Shown: one piece after another, positions 9,901 through 17,929 of the stretch
Layout of the letters: every line of letters begins with the position of its first letter
Numbering within the stretch: position 1 is the stretch's first letter
NCBI RefSeq assembly: GCF_001949145.1
Contig: NW_019091697.1
Location: forward strand, 63,010-87,531
Source of the DNA: Acanthaster planci
Lineage: Eukaryota > Echinodermata > Asteroidea > Valvatida > Acanthasteridae
Reading direction: 5' to 3'
Length of the DNA stretch: 24,522 bases
The notes under the pieces: generated by a model
Seen by the model: only the letters and a program-made list of their open reading frames with translations
The model's database searches: none
What the model was told of the DNA's origin: nothing
Position numbers and translations under genes: made by a program

Positions 9901-12268
9901 CAAAACAATATCCGTGAATAGGCCCAAAATTTATCCTGAATTGGCTTGATTCCGGAATGAAAAATTGAGAATATTTTTCAGATTTTGCTCCTCAAACAAT
10001 AGAAATGTTGTGTTTATCTTGCAATTTGGTGGATTGCCTACACAAGCCTCAAAGTCCAAAGACTCTGCATTGAAAATGAAATGTGTCCCTCTTTACTCCA
10101 TTTTGTAAGTAGCAGTGCACAGCACTTGATCAGTAAAAACAGAGCAATACCAACTTCAGACTTTGGAACCAAAATGGCTGTTCATTATGTGTGCAGTTCA
10201 ACATGCAGCTATTGTGTACTAATTGTTAATATGGAGTATCGCATAAGCCACCAGTTTGGTTCCGACAATTGAGATGCTCATGTCGTAAGTCTCGCTGTGA
10301 ACAGCTCTGGGTAAAGCTTTCCTTGAGCTTAGAAAACAGAACAAATGCAGCCAGTCACTTGCAACTCGCCCTCAATTCTACTCTGCCCATGTCGCAGGTC
10401 TATCGCGGCTACGTAGATGATCCCCGCAACACTGACAACGCCTGGATGGAGACGGTGGCCATGAACTTCCACGACGAAGAGGGCACGTCAGTAGGTCTTC
10501 TGGATCTGCAGGTGAGCATGAGTCAGAGGTCCCACAATGATTCAGTGGGAGGGAGAAGGGAATGGAACCAGAACCCACAGCCTTGAATCAGCAGCATTGA
10601 AAAAAAGAACCAGGCCATGCCCAGACAAAGCAGGGGCCTCCGGGATTTTTGAATCCCACTCTTTGAACAAGAGACTTTCCACGACCAGCCCACGTTTCTG
10701 CCCTGGGCTGTTTCCACTGACCTGATTGACACCACCAGTCAGCTTTGATCGGGCGGAAGCTCTTGTTTTCCCTGCCCACAAAGGGAACAAAGAATAGCCT
10801 ACCCAACCAATGCTTCTTTCGTGCAAATTGCCTGCACACTCAGCAATGCTGAACAATAAACACAGACTTGCTTCAGATGGGTAAGACTTCAATCTGGCTG
10901 GGCAGTCTTGCCGGAGGCCTGACTTTATTGATTGGTAACACTGCCACTATAAGTAGATAAGCAAGATATGGGACAGAGATCACCCCCCCACCTTTATGTT
11001 AGTCATTGTTTGATCAGAATCTCAGGAATTCTTGACAGACATCTAGGGGGGATGTGTTAGGTAACAATAGTCTAGAGTGCGTGTAGGGATTGGACATGTA
11101 AGGGGAGGTACCCCTCTGTCCCATATCTTGCTGGGTATAGGGGACTGCATTGAAACGGGGGGGGAGGCAAAACCTCAGCATTGGGTTCATGACCCTCTGC
11201 CCACGTTGTTTACTTATGGTCTAGTGCAATTTCTGGGCATCTTAGAGGTAGATTTTCTGTGGGTGATAGGAAATTTTTTAGATTGTTAATTTTGCACCCA
11301 ATTTGGCTTCCAGATGTAAAAAGGCAGCTGCTTTTTAAACATGGTCGGAATTGAGAAAAACTTACTGGCTGCTTAAAAAATAGGTTGGAGAACACTGCCC
11401 CAAGTCCTTTTAACACCCTACCTATGTGAAAATTTAATTGTACACAGACTATGCACAAGCCACAAGTTCGTTTACTTTCAGTGCCCCCGTGAAGAAAAAT
11501 GTTTGCACCCCTCAAATGCCCCCCTCGGAATTTTCGTCCCTGTGATGCCAACGGTGGGTCAGTCATTACAGGTTGATGTTAGCTGGGGTATTGTCCTCCC
11601 ATATTGGCCTGGACCGTTGGCAGACTGGGTCACCAGGCACCATTGTGGGCCTTCAGGCCTCTCCTTGAATTGTCCCTGGGGATTTTGTATTTTGAGGAAG
11701 TTGTCTCCTCCTGGCATTGTGGGCTGTTGCCTGAAATAAATGAGTATGGGGTAGTTTCACTGCGTCGACTGTCTTTGTTGTAGCAATTAGAAAAAAAATG
11801 TAATTTCATTCAAATGCAAGGGATGAAGTTAAGAGGATGCGACATTCCTATTATTCTAGAATCTTCCTCGGAGGCCGTTACTTAGCCTTTCATAGGGGCA
11901 CATCATGCAGCCAGGCTCGTTTTCTCGTTATATGTATTTTGGCTGATTGCATTCGGTGAGCAGTTGCAGCATTTTTAACAACTGAATCTTTTTTTTCTAC
12001 TCTATCAAATTTAGAGGGGAAAAGCATGTATTGGCTGAAGGTGTGCACCGTGCCCTTTCACCCCAAGATATACCTCTCTTGTTGAAACGCGTAATGGTTG
12101 ATATATTTGCTCAGTGCACACTGTTCTCGCATTCTGTTCCCACTGATTCAGGCCGGTGACGATGCACAGGGTGTGCGATGGCAGCGTGTCAGCTCCAAGA
12201 TTCCTCTCTTTGCCAGCCACCAGGCCATGCTCAGGAAGGTAGCTGAGCTACACAACGCTGCCTTCTAG
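745..12268 (+). CDS. TRPM2-like: TRPM2-like channel with NUDT9 domain (3' part of gene, 13 exons)
   Basis: Seen: 13 GT-AG exons (745-919, 1402-1552, 2708-2901, 3464-3596, 5046-5172, 6033-6141, 6485-6639, 7667-7863, 8198-8284, 8741-8846, 9360-9503, 10398-10511, 12152-12268) keep one reading frame for 602 codons and end at TAG 12266-12268. The order of parts is: end of S5 (residues 1-26), pore loop, S6 (about 83-108), TRP helix, coiled-coil stretch (about 174-290), linker with [13 protein letters not shown], and NUDT9-type ADP-ribose domain (about 340-602). Known: TRPM2 is a tetrameric Ca2+-permeable plasma-membrane channel opened by ADP-ribose and Ca2+; vertebrate copies bind ADP-ribose but do not cleave it, while several invertebrate copies keep an active hydrolase. 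Inference: this copy has REFGEE (residues 493-498), so it probably hydrolyses ADP-ribose. The first part of the gene is outside the window. The family assignment is firm; the exact orthology needs a tree. Confidence 0.93.
1090..1320 (+). repeat. tRNA-derived SINE-like repeat
   Basis: An A-box-like GTGTAGTGGTATCC (1097-1110) lies about 35 bp before a B-box-like GGTTCAAATCCC (1145-1156), the internal promoter layout of tRNA-derived SINEs. A tail follows with GAGAGCTTAGTTTCCAAAG, similar to the GAGAAGGTTTGGTCTCCAAG tail of the element near 5518. It lies in an intron. It is not a functional tRNA; I could not fold a clean cloverleaf. The right boundary is approximate. Confidence 0.45.
1402..1552 (+). 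CDS. TRPM2-like: TRPM2-like exon: outer pore and S6
   Basis: The acceptor is TGTTTGTACAG and the donor is AG|GTGAGA; the exon enters in phase 1 and leaves in phase 2. It encodes an outer pore turret with two cysteines ([19 protein letters not shown]), comparable to the disulphide pair of the TRPM2 pore loop, plus an NSS glycosylation sequon. S6 follows, ending in the family signature [12 protein letters not shown]. Confidence 0.93.
1724..1897. mobile_element. hAT-like MITE, copy 1
   Basis: A perfect 13-bp terminal inverted repeat, CAGGGGTGAGATT and AATCTCACCCCTG, bounds a 174-bp T-rich interior. The CAGGGG ends resemble hAT termini. The flanks share only CACTT, so the target duplication is unclear. 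The interior, with repeated TTTCAGCTTTTTT and a TGTACAAAAGTATAGGAG-like word, is also found at 16037-16200. Non-autonomous and intronic. Confidence 0.65.
1898..2707. other. Intron remainder, nothing recognised
   Basis: No exon, RNA gene or clear repeat is seen in this stretch up to the TRP-helix exon acceptor at 2707. Confidence 0.5.
2708..2901 (+). CDS. TRPM2-like: TRPM2-like exon: S6 end and TRP helix
   Basis: The acceptor is CCCACACCAG and the donor is A|GTAAGT; phase 2 in, phase 1 out. It encodes [20 protein letters not shown] followed by [18 protein letters not shown], the highly conserved TRPM segment containing the TRP helix ([12 protein letters not shown]) that couples the cytoplasmic domains to the gate. 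It ends in a basic, cysteine-containing stretch (CCRVCLRYR). Confidence 0.95.
3464..3596 (+). CDS. TRPM2-like: TRPM2-like exon: post-TRP helical linker
   Basis: The acceptor is GGCCGTCAG and the donor is AA|GTGAGT; phase 1 in, phase 2 out. It encodes [20 protein letters not shown] and a charged helical continuation ([20 protein letters not shown]). The position and the LWE motif match the LLSWE helix after the TRP box in TRPM2. Poorly conserved in general; called from frame continuity and position. Confidence 0.85.
3700..3870 (+). repeat. SINE-like repeat in intron
   Basis: A B-box-like GGTTCATATCC (3737-3747) is followed by a 3' body with CTCTCCACCAATAAGTATAA and ACGGGTAC, a word order typical of tRNA-derived SINEs in marine invertebrates. 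The A-box is weak. Boundaries are approximate. The rest of this intron (3597-5045) shows nothing I can name. Confidence 0.4.
5046..5172 (+). CDS. TRPM2-like: TRPM2-like exon: coiled-coil segment 1
   Basis: The acceptor is TTGGACTCAG and the donor is CAG|GTAATG; phase 2 in, phase 0 out. It encodes [20 protein letters not shown] and then [12 protein letters not shown]. The heptad-like spacing of leucine and methionine matches the C-terminal coiled coil that helps TRPM tetramers assemble. Confidence 0.87.
5396..5650 (+). repeat. tRNA-derived SINE-like repeat
   Basis: A B-box-like GGGTTCGATTCCC (5455-5467) is preceded about 42 bp upstream by a degenerate A-box (TGTCAGTGTGTGAAG). The tail GAGAAGGTTTGGTCTCCAAG resembles the tail of the 1090 element. 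It occupies the first half of the intron between the two coiled-coil exons. Downstream, near 5790-5822, is a T-run/C-run/G-run tract. Confidence 0.5.
6033..6141 (+). CDS. TRPM2-like: TRPM2-like exon: coiled-coil segment 2
   Basis: The acceptor is GCACATCCAG and the donor is AAAAG|GTAGAT (weaker than its neighbours); phase 0 in, phase 1 out. It encodes [20 protein letters not shown] and a polar tail ([16 protein letters not shown]). This continues the coiled coil and matches the segment of TRPM2 that precedes the variable linker to the NUDT9 domain. Confidence 0.85.
6485..6639 (+). CDS. TRPM2-like: TRPM2-like exon: acidic linker and start of NUDT9 region
   Basis: The acceptor is TCTATGACAG and the donor is GAG|GTGAGT; phase 1 in, phase 0 out. 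It encodes an acidic run ([11 protein letters not shown]) and then [20 protein letters not shown] followed by PWE. The RFPVPDxKVPWE motif is shared by TRPM2 and is close to the corresponding strand of NUDT9. Confidence 0.93.
6771..7255. repeat. Diverged direct duplication inside intron
   Basis: Two segments share word order: 6771-6915 has AAAAGTGCACTCACGCAATA, then CCAGACACCTTTACC, then AAAGTTTCCTTGTACCA; 7037-7255 has AAAAGTACACTCATGCAATA, then CCAGACACCTTTTCC, then AAAGTTTCCTCGTACCA. The second copy carries extra sequence in the middle. It lies before the N-terminal NUDT9 exon. Confidence 0.65.
7667..7863 (+). CDS. TRPM2-like: TRPM2-like exon: NUDT9 domain, N-terminal lobe
   Basis: The acceptor is TTTTTCAG and the donor is CT|GTAAGT; phase 0 in, phase 2 out. 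It encodes [42 protein letters not shown] and TIMDGIPL. This resembles the N-terminal cap region of the ADP-ribose pyrophosphatase NUDT9 (YTAESVL, then a Y-x-I-x-x-G-x-P strand) more than it resembles mammalian TRPM2. Confidence 0.9.
8198..8284 (+). CDS. TRPM2-like: TRPM2-like exon: NUDT9 domain GRTG motif
   Basis: The acceptor is CTCTGACCAG and the donor is AG|GTACAG; phase 2 in, phase 2 out. It encodes [20 protein letters not shown] and then HAADPIVTR. This is the most conserved non-catalytic block of the NUDT9/TRPM2 fold; GPNHAADPI is the NUDT9 form of the motif. Confidence 0.95.
8741..8846 (+). CDS. TRPM2-like: TRPM2-like exon: NUDT9 domain up to the Nudix box
   Basis: The acceptor is GTATTTTTTCAG and the donor is GGG|GTATGT; phase 2 in, phase 0 out. 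It encodes [20 protein letters not shown] and then [15 protein letters not shown]. The intron separates the two glycines that open the Nudix box. The last 45 bases and the donor are the first unit of a 108-bp tandem array. Reading through the donor would stop at TAG 9048-9050. Confidence 0.92.
8802..9179 (+). repeat. 108-bp tandem array copying an exon end and its splice donor
   Basis: The word AAGGACAACC or its variant starts at 8817, 8925, 9033 and 9141, exactly 108 bp apart: three full units and a partial fourth. Unit 1 contains the last 45 coding bases of the exon ending at 8846, its donor and intron sequence. Units 2-4 are intronic copies. The donor is kept in unit 1 and unit 4 (CAGGGGTATGTA) and lost in units 2 (GGATACAT) and 3 (GGATATGT). 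Confidence 0.92.
9360..9503 (+). CDS. TRPM2-like: TRPM2-like exon: Nudix box (catalytic motif REFGEE)
   Basis: The acceptor is GTCTCTTCAG and the donor is GAG|GTAAGG; phase 0 in and out, 48 codons. It encodes [20 protein letters not shown] and then [20 protein letters not shown] with ELFQHGVE. In the Nudix pattern GX5EX7REUXEEXGU the metal-binding REFGEE (9402-9419) is intact, as in NUDT9, and unlike the degenerate motif of human TRPM2. The glutamate expected six residues after the first glycine is serine here. Confidence 0.95.
9504..10397. other. Intron between Nudix-box and [10 protein letters not shown] exons
   Basis: The first 200 bases hold alternating G and C runs (about 9559-9720), probably decayed repeat. 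The rest is AT-rich with no recognisable exon or RNA gene. Confidence 0.5.
10398..10511 (+). CDS. TRPM2-like: TRPM2-like exon: NUDT9 domain [12 protein letters not shown] block
   Basis: The acceptor is CATGTCGCAG and the donor is CAG|GTGAGC; phase 0 in and out, 38 codons. It encodes [20 protein letters not shown] and then [18 protein letters not shown]. The [13 protein letters not shown] block is almost invariant in NUDT9 and TRPM2 and lines the ADP-ribose site. Confidence 0.95.
10960..11135 (+). mobile_element. MITE with TGGGACAGAG ends, copy 1
   Basis: The ends GCAAGATATGGGACAGAG (about 10961-10978) and CTCTGTCCCATATCTTGC (about 11115-11132) are perfect 18-bp inverted repeats around about 135 bp. 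The right half matches, in inverted orientation, the left half of the element at 17686-17865. No coding capacity. It sits in the last intron of the TRPM2-like gene. Confidence 0.75.
11136..12151. other. Remainder of last TRPM2-like intron
   Basis: No exon is seen. It contains GGGGGGGAGG near 11158 and a C-rich stretch near 11480-11530 that looks like decayed repeat. Confidence 0.5.
12152..12268 (+). CDS. TRPM2-like: TRPM2-like last coding exon: C-terminus and stop
   Basis: The acceptor is CCACTGATTCAG; phase 0. It encodes [20 protein letters not shown] and then [18 protein letters not shown], with stop TAG at 12266. AGDDA and the IPLFASH strand match the end of NUDT9/TRPM2. The protein ends within a few residues of where TRPM2 ends, so the domain is complete. 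Confidence 0.95.
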   Translation, partial: AGDDAQGVRWQRVSSKIPLFASHQAMLRKVAELHNAAF

Positions 12269-13200
12269 ACGGAGCAGGGGACCCTCTGGAGTTGGTACAT
12301 GCAGCAGTGAGGCTCACGATCTGAGCAAAGCAGGTGCAGGGTACTGTCATCCAAGGATGTTGCCAGTTTTTTTATGGGGGGGCAAAGCACTTTTTTCCAG
12401 GGGGAAAGTTTCCAAAAGGGGCAAAGCACTCATTAGCAACAAACCGACAAATCATAAGCAGAGCAAATGGGTAGGTTTTGAGGTTTTTCCAGCAAACTTT
12501 CTGCAACTTTCATCTCTTTTTTAAATTTCTCTTGGCTTTTTTCTCTTTTCCTATTTAATTTTTTTTTGGGGGGGGGGGAATCGAGGAGGGGGCAGCAGAG
12601 CACCCTTGCACCTCTTGTGATGCCCATGCTATCGTCCAGACAAGGCTCATGCTACCTTCTCCAGCTAGCTACTGAAAATGCAATTCAGTTCACTCAGAAA
12701 AATGTGTCAAGGTTTGTGTTGGCCTTTTCCCCTAACAGTGCTGCTTTTTAGACCGCTGTGTGTGCGAATGCAGAGTAATACCAGATTACTGGCGTTGAAT
12801 TTATTTGTGAGATAAAGAATTCTTTTAACCATCCTGTCCGTTGTATGAAGTGCTATGGTTGTTTTAGCAATACATGTATAGGTTTTTGAAGTGCAGTTTG
12901 GTACGTTTGTATTTTCTCTTTCTTGAATGAAATTTGATCAGTTAAGATTTAAAGGTATTCCAATGTCAGTATATCTCTGTATATATCTGTCAGAAGTTTT
13001 GAACAAGAGTTCATGCTACCTGCTGTTTTTTTATTGTATGCCACGGTCTTTCAGTAGTACATTTTGAAAAAAAAAGTATTTTTCTGAAAAGTCTGGAAAG
13101 AATTTGTCATAGTATTAAATATAATCACCTTGATGTTGCAATCGTTGAGAAGAAATTACAGTATTCATTAAAAATATGTTTGGATTTTATTGACTTTAAA
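12269..13200 (+). other. Probable 3' UTR of TRPM2-like gene
   Basis: AT-rich sequence follows the stop codon, with no further coding signal. Candidate polyadenylation signals are ATTAAA at 13114-13119 and 13167-13172; no canonical AATAAA was found in this stretch. A T-run followed by a G-run (about 12559-12578) lies inside it. The true 3' end is not visible. Confidence 0.5.
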
Positions 13201-13716
13201 AACAAGGCCCCTGTAATCCCTCCAACTGTGTGTATACAAACCAAACAATAATTCTGTGCCTTTAGGGAAGATTTGGCGGCTCGACATTTGTTATTTTAGT
13301 CGTGAATTTCGTCACATCACTGTAAAAAAATTGAATGAAGAGAAGAATCTGATAATGTAGAAAAAAGCGATATTTTTCTAATTAGTTGGCAGAAATTTGA
13401 GTGAAGGATAGGTGATGTATTTGTAGTTTTTCTGTTGCCATTTTGGCAAATTCTGTTTGCTAAAAGATTCCGCCTTGATTTGCATTACATGTGATTGTGA
13501 TTTTGTAGATTTATGTCCTTTTAATATCATCAGAATTTACATCTTTAAGGTGTGCTATATCAAGAGCTGTGATATTCTTGATCTCTGAAAATTTGTGATG
13601 TAATTTTAAATTATTCTTGTTTATCCAAAGACTTTATGTGAATCGATGTAAAATGGATTTCTAAACATGTATTTGCACGGGGAGCCTTTCGACTATTGTA
13701 TTTTTTTCCGTTCAGT

Positions 13717-13756
13717 CCGTGGAATTTGGTATTCATTATTGTATCCAATTCCACGG
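13717..13756. repeat. Short hairpin
   Basis: CCGTGGAATTTGG and CCAATTCCACGG pair over 12 bp with one bulged T around a 15-nt loop. Both arms adjoin a copy of CGTTCAGTCC/GGTTCAGTCC in the same orientation. Position is downstream of the TRPM2-like 3' UTR. Confidence 0.6.
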
Positions 13757-14259
13757 TTCAGTCCAGTTTGTGTTTGTGGTGGTGTACGTGTGTGTTGGGG
13801 GGTGTCTTGTGGCGAACGTTTTGTTTTGTTTGCAGGTTGTGTGTGTATGGTTTTTTTTGGGGGGGGGCATTGTGAGCAAGCAACAACATGATGCCAACTG
13901 CACATTATGCAAAGCTATGTAATTCATGAAATTGTTATATTCGTGACACAAGATGCCCATTTTCTGAGTGGACCCTATCACCTCCTTTTTATTTCGTGTG
14001 GAGTTATACTGTAGTTTGTGTGTGTGTTGCTAGGAGTATAATTCAACATTCCATTGCGCGATTTTTGCGTATACATGTGCTGGCGTGCACGATACCGGCC
14101 GCAACTGAAAAACCAGGAATCGGGTTTGATAGTTATTTGCTGCCTGTGACTGTTGTTTGTGGGGTTTATGGAAATCGACTTTCCCAGGGTCTGTGGAATT
14201 CAGCCTTTTCATTCAACCTGTTACCCTGAAGCCAGTAATCCTTCCTTGGACATTTTCTT

Positions 14260-14405
14260 TTATATCGTTGCAGTGCCGGGGGTTATTTATGACGCCAAAC
14301 CTTGTGGGGTTTTTCAGGGATGTCTTGCGGTTATTTTAATAAGAAATTTGTGAAAGTCAGAGTTACCGTTCTCGCGCAGTTCTTGCCGAGACAGCTCAGC
14401 CAATA
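14260..14405 (+). repeat. Dispersed repeat, copy 1
   Basis: CTTGCGGTTATTTT, then ACCGTTCTCGCGCAG, then CCGAGACAGCTCAGCCAA here match CTTGCGGTCATTTG, ACCGTTCTCGTACAG and CCGAGACGGGTTAGCCAA at about 21698-21780 in the same order and spacing. TTTTATATCGTTGCAGTG also matches TTTTATATCGCAGCAGTG. Family unknown; boundaries approximate. Confidence 0.6.
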
Positions 14406-14578
14406 ATTCCCCCCCCCAGTAGTGTACGTGTGCGCATTGCACGCAGGCTGACTCGCGGCGTGTTGCCATCATGAACCACGCGTAACAACAAAGCCATAGA
14501 TAGGATTTGTGGACTGATTATAACTTAATATTTTTGTGAGAGTGAGTCCCTTTACGCGCTTACAACGACATGAAACAA

Positions 14579-14635
14579 CCAAGGTCGGGGGGTGGGGTGG
14601 AATCACCCCCCCTGAGATTGTCCGATAAACCTTGG
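14579..14635. repeat. Two-part stem-loop
   Basis: Outer arms CCAAGGT (14579-14585) and ACCTTGG (14629-14635) enclose a perfect inner hairpin GGGGTG-GAAT-CACCCC (14594-14609). Probably a small degenerate foldback repeat. Confidence 0.5.
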
Positions 14636-16036
14636 AGGTGTATTTTCTCCATGGAATAGACAAGCTCGGCGCTTTTACAGGTCAACTTGTGCCTTTATGT
14701 TGTAGATTGTTTGGTTATTTGAAAGATACGGGTGTCTATTGGTTTTTAAGCTACTTCAAACTCTATAATATTATTCGTGTCGAGAAATTCAACCATCCAG
14801 GGGAAAAGTTGATGTTAAATAACAAGATAACTAGCTTGTGCGCGGAACATGTCAGAAAAGCCCAGGGTTGTGACAGTGACCGTTTTCATGTTTACTTACT
14901 CCTTATGATTTATAAAGTGGAAGAAGTTAGTTTGATGATTGCTGGTGCAAGAAGTGAAAATGGCTTTGTTCATGAATGCGTATTCATGTATTTTCGCGAC
15001 CAGAGAGGTACACCCGGAAATGTTTCTTCATGTATAGGTTTTAGTTGTACATTAAAACCAAAATTATTAGCATTGGAGTAGATATTTTGTTTGTGGAGAA
15101 AGAATGGATGAATTACCAGTATTAAGTAATTGGAATAAACAATTGGTGTTGGCACACTGTATCCGAAGGTGCATGCGTAGTGTAAACGAAAAGATAACGT
15201 TGCTTTTCTACGAGTGTTTCCTAATAATGTAAAGTGAGATATGAATAATTATAAAGATCCGTAAAGAAGAGAAATATATGAGTTTGTTTACACAAAGCGC
15301 ATGACCGTGGATGATAAATTGATATCCTGCATGCTGTTTAACAGTGTTTTCCGGCTTCTGCATTTTACTTTTTATGGAGTGATTTGACAGATCTGCGTGT
15401 CGTAGCCCGAGAATAGGGTATATGTGGCCCTTGCATATCAGAGAAACCAACTTCAGACATATTGGCCAATGTGAGAAAAATGTGCATCGGAGCCCCTAAT
15501 GTACATGTAATATATTACTCGTGGAGTGAAGTCCATATTAAAATCACCTTTTCGCGGTTGTATTGCGCAGATTATCCGAAGGGGACTATCCCCCCTTAAA
15601 CCCCCGCTTGGGGGGGGGCCTGAAGGCTCCTTTGTATCACACTTTTTGGCAACGCATCTCTCCCTTTTTTTTCAGATTTTCTCTTATTAATGCCTGCGTA
15701 ATAGAAACTGTGGTCAGAATCGTCACGCGTCATTTTTCGGGGGAATCGTTCGATTCAAGGACGATTCAAGACAGTGTTGACTGTCGGTTTTGCCGGCGCG
15801 AACATTTTGTGACACATGTAAGCGTCACCCAAGCAACGGAATTCAATAGGCCTACAGGCCATTCTGTTATCCAGAGTTTTGTGTATTTAATAAATTGTGT
15901 CTGTTTATTTCCAATTTCACGACATGACAGCCGGGGGCTGGCATAGTGACAAACCAACAAGTCAGCTATTCACAGCAAGAATTACAAGTAGGGTAGTTAA
16001 CAGACAGCGTGAACACCTGGTCGGAGCACTTATAAT

Positions 16037-16200
16037 CAGAGGTGTGAAAATTCATCTTTTTTAGCTGATTTCACCTTTTGTTTTTGTTTAGGTGTTGACC
16101 CTAAATTTCAGCTTTTTTGTGCACCTGCTGTATACAAACGTATAAGAGCTTTTTTGCTGGCTGTTTTCTGCTTTAATTTTAAGTGGCCACTCACATCCCC
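16037..16200. mobile_element. hAT-like MITE, copy 2
   Basis: Diverged relative of 1724-1897. It starts CAGAGGTGTGAAA and ends CACTCACATCCCC, and the interior shares TTTCAGCTTTTTT and a TATACAAACGTATAAGAG-type word. The flanks CTTATAAT and TTTACAAT agree at 6 of 8 bases, consistent with an old 8-bp hAT target duplication. Confidence 0.55.
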
Positions 16201-17680
16201 TTTACAATGCAAGAAGCGTCTGATCAGTCTGATTATGGGCACACTTTTATTATGTTCTCATGTCGCATTTCACTCTTGATTCTAGTAAAAGAGGACAGGT
16301 AGGCCTGAACAGGTGCTTCGAAGGTAGGAATTCTGATTTCTGGATAACGTCTGTTTTTTGTAATGTAATCTTCGCGAGATGGAAATTGTGTCTGATAACC
16401 AATAAACTAATAATGTCTAACTGCCATATGGTATGGTAATAACGATTGTCGACAAGACGCAGTCCCGGAATTCTGAAGAGACGGTGCGTGTGTGACCAAA
16501 ATGCAACAAAAATACGTCCGAATGAACGTTTTCCTTTGTCGATGGCGTTTACTTCAGTTCGATATATTTCGTCGAGGGTCAGCTATTTTGTTGTTGATAG
16601 TTGAGGTTTATTTCTTAGTCATGAAAAGAAACTTGGCTAGCTCAATGTACCGAGATTCTAGCGGGAGGAATTGTGCTCCCGGCATGCCGGGCGCGCGCGT
16701 TTATGCGGGCCTAGTAATACGACGTGTGCGTTGCGATGAACTCGATCCCGTGGTTTGTAGTTGAGCACGAAATTATTGCCTTGCAAATTTGAATGAGAGT
16801 TTTAAAAGCGGTCCATTGTGTAGATGGTCAGTTCTAGAGAGCACACGCATAGACGCACGTTAAAATCGGTACAATGCAATTGTTGATAAAAATTATCTGG
16901 TGAAGTCCAACACCAGCACGGAGGAGAGCGTTAATCGTTTTTGGACACCGGGTTTCCAGAGCATTTTTTAAATATTCATATCTGGTTTTTCCTGGACGTA
17001 GCGTCCTCCGATGAGGTGATTCTAAAATATAGAAAATGACATGCGATCAGAAGTGGACAGGATGCATGATTTTGCTCGCCAAATGGTACTATTGAAATAA
17101 ATCAAAGACAGCATGAGAGAGTAACTGTACATTTGCATTCAAGACTGCGGGGTACTAGACAGACAGAAGTGCAAACACTAATTTCGTCATGGACTTATTT
17201 AGAGAATGTTTTCTTGCTGTGGCTTTATAACGACATATTGTACATTGAGCAGTTAATCTAAATTTTCCGTAATAGAATTCGAGATATGCTGCAAAATAGA
17301 GCATGAAACGTTTATAGAGCATGTCTGAATTACTCATGCTTAAAGAATAGAAGACGGGGAACGAATATTAATTCTCGGGCTGCACTATCGCCAAAATTAG
17401 GAGAGATGAGTTTAGAGGGGTTTTATAATGTAGGCTAAGTAAAGGGAACTTGAAGACAACTGTTTCGGCAGATAGAATGGATCACTGTGGACTGTTTAGC
17501 TGTGCGCTCTAGATTTCTTAGTTCCCATCGATATGGCTTCGCCCTGCCTAGTCAATAGCCTTTTGCGAGTAACCTTGGAATAAAATCTGGTACATCGAGT
17601 TCTCCTAATTCACGTGAACATAACAAATTGAACTCTCCATACCACAGATGCTGCCGGCTAGGCCTAGGGCCTATACTATA
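16201..17680. other. Intergenic, nothing recognised
   Basis: No exon or RNA gene seen. A small CpG-dense patch lies at about 16655-16750 (GCCGGGCGCGCGCG), without a visible associated gene. Confidence 0.4.
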
Positions 17681-17685
17681 CCAGG

Positions 17686-17865
17686 CACGAAATGGGACAG
17701 AGGGGTACCCCCCCACACAACAAGTCAATCCCTATACACACCCCGGTCTACTGTCACCTAACCCCCCCCCCATGTCTGAAAAGGATTTCTGAGATACCAG
17801 TATAGCAATGACCAACACAAATGGGGGGGCGTTCTCTCTGTCCCGTAGTTAGCCTCGTATGGCCC
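17686..17865 (-). mobile_element. MITE with TGGGACAGAG ends, copy 2 (inverted)
   Basis: The left end ATGGGACAGAGGGGTACCCC and right end GTTCTCTCTGTCCCGTAG are inverted repeats. The interior words CAATCCCTATACACACC and GTCACCTAACCCCC are the reverse complement of GTGTAGGGATTGG and GGGGATGTGTTAGG(T)AAC in the element at 10960-11135, so this is the same family in opposite orientation. Confidence 0.7.
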
Positions 17866-17929
17866 ATACCTCGTGATTTGGGGAACGCTTTTGCTTACAG
17901 TTACGTAAGAGACGCCTTCCATCAATACA

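Larger units (their letters stand above)
13201..16036. other. Intergenic, nothing recognised except small repeats
   Basis: AT-rich DNA with hairpins at 13717-13756 and 14579-14635, a dispersed repeat at 14260-14405 and several G runs. A 450-nt open stretch at 14632-15081 starts with TTG and shows no domain, so it is not called as a gene. Confidence 0.45.

Noticed and set aside
14632-15081. Open stretch of 149 codons on the + strand, the longest non-exonic frame in the window.
   Set aside because: It begins with TTG, not ATG, has no recognisable motif, and sits in AT-rich DNA of ordinary composition. Likely chance.
16492-16764. 90-codon frame on the + strand in a CpG-dense patch.
   Set aside because: Starts with GTG, no domain, no splice-site support.
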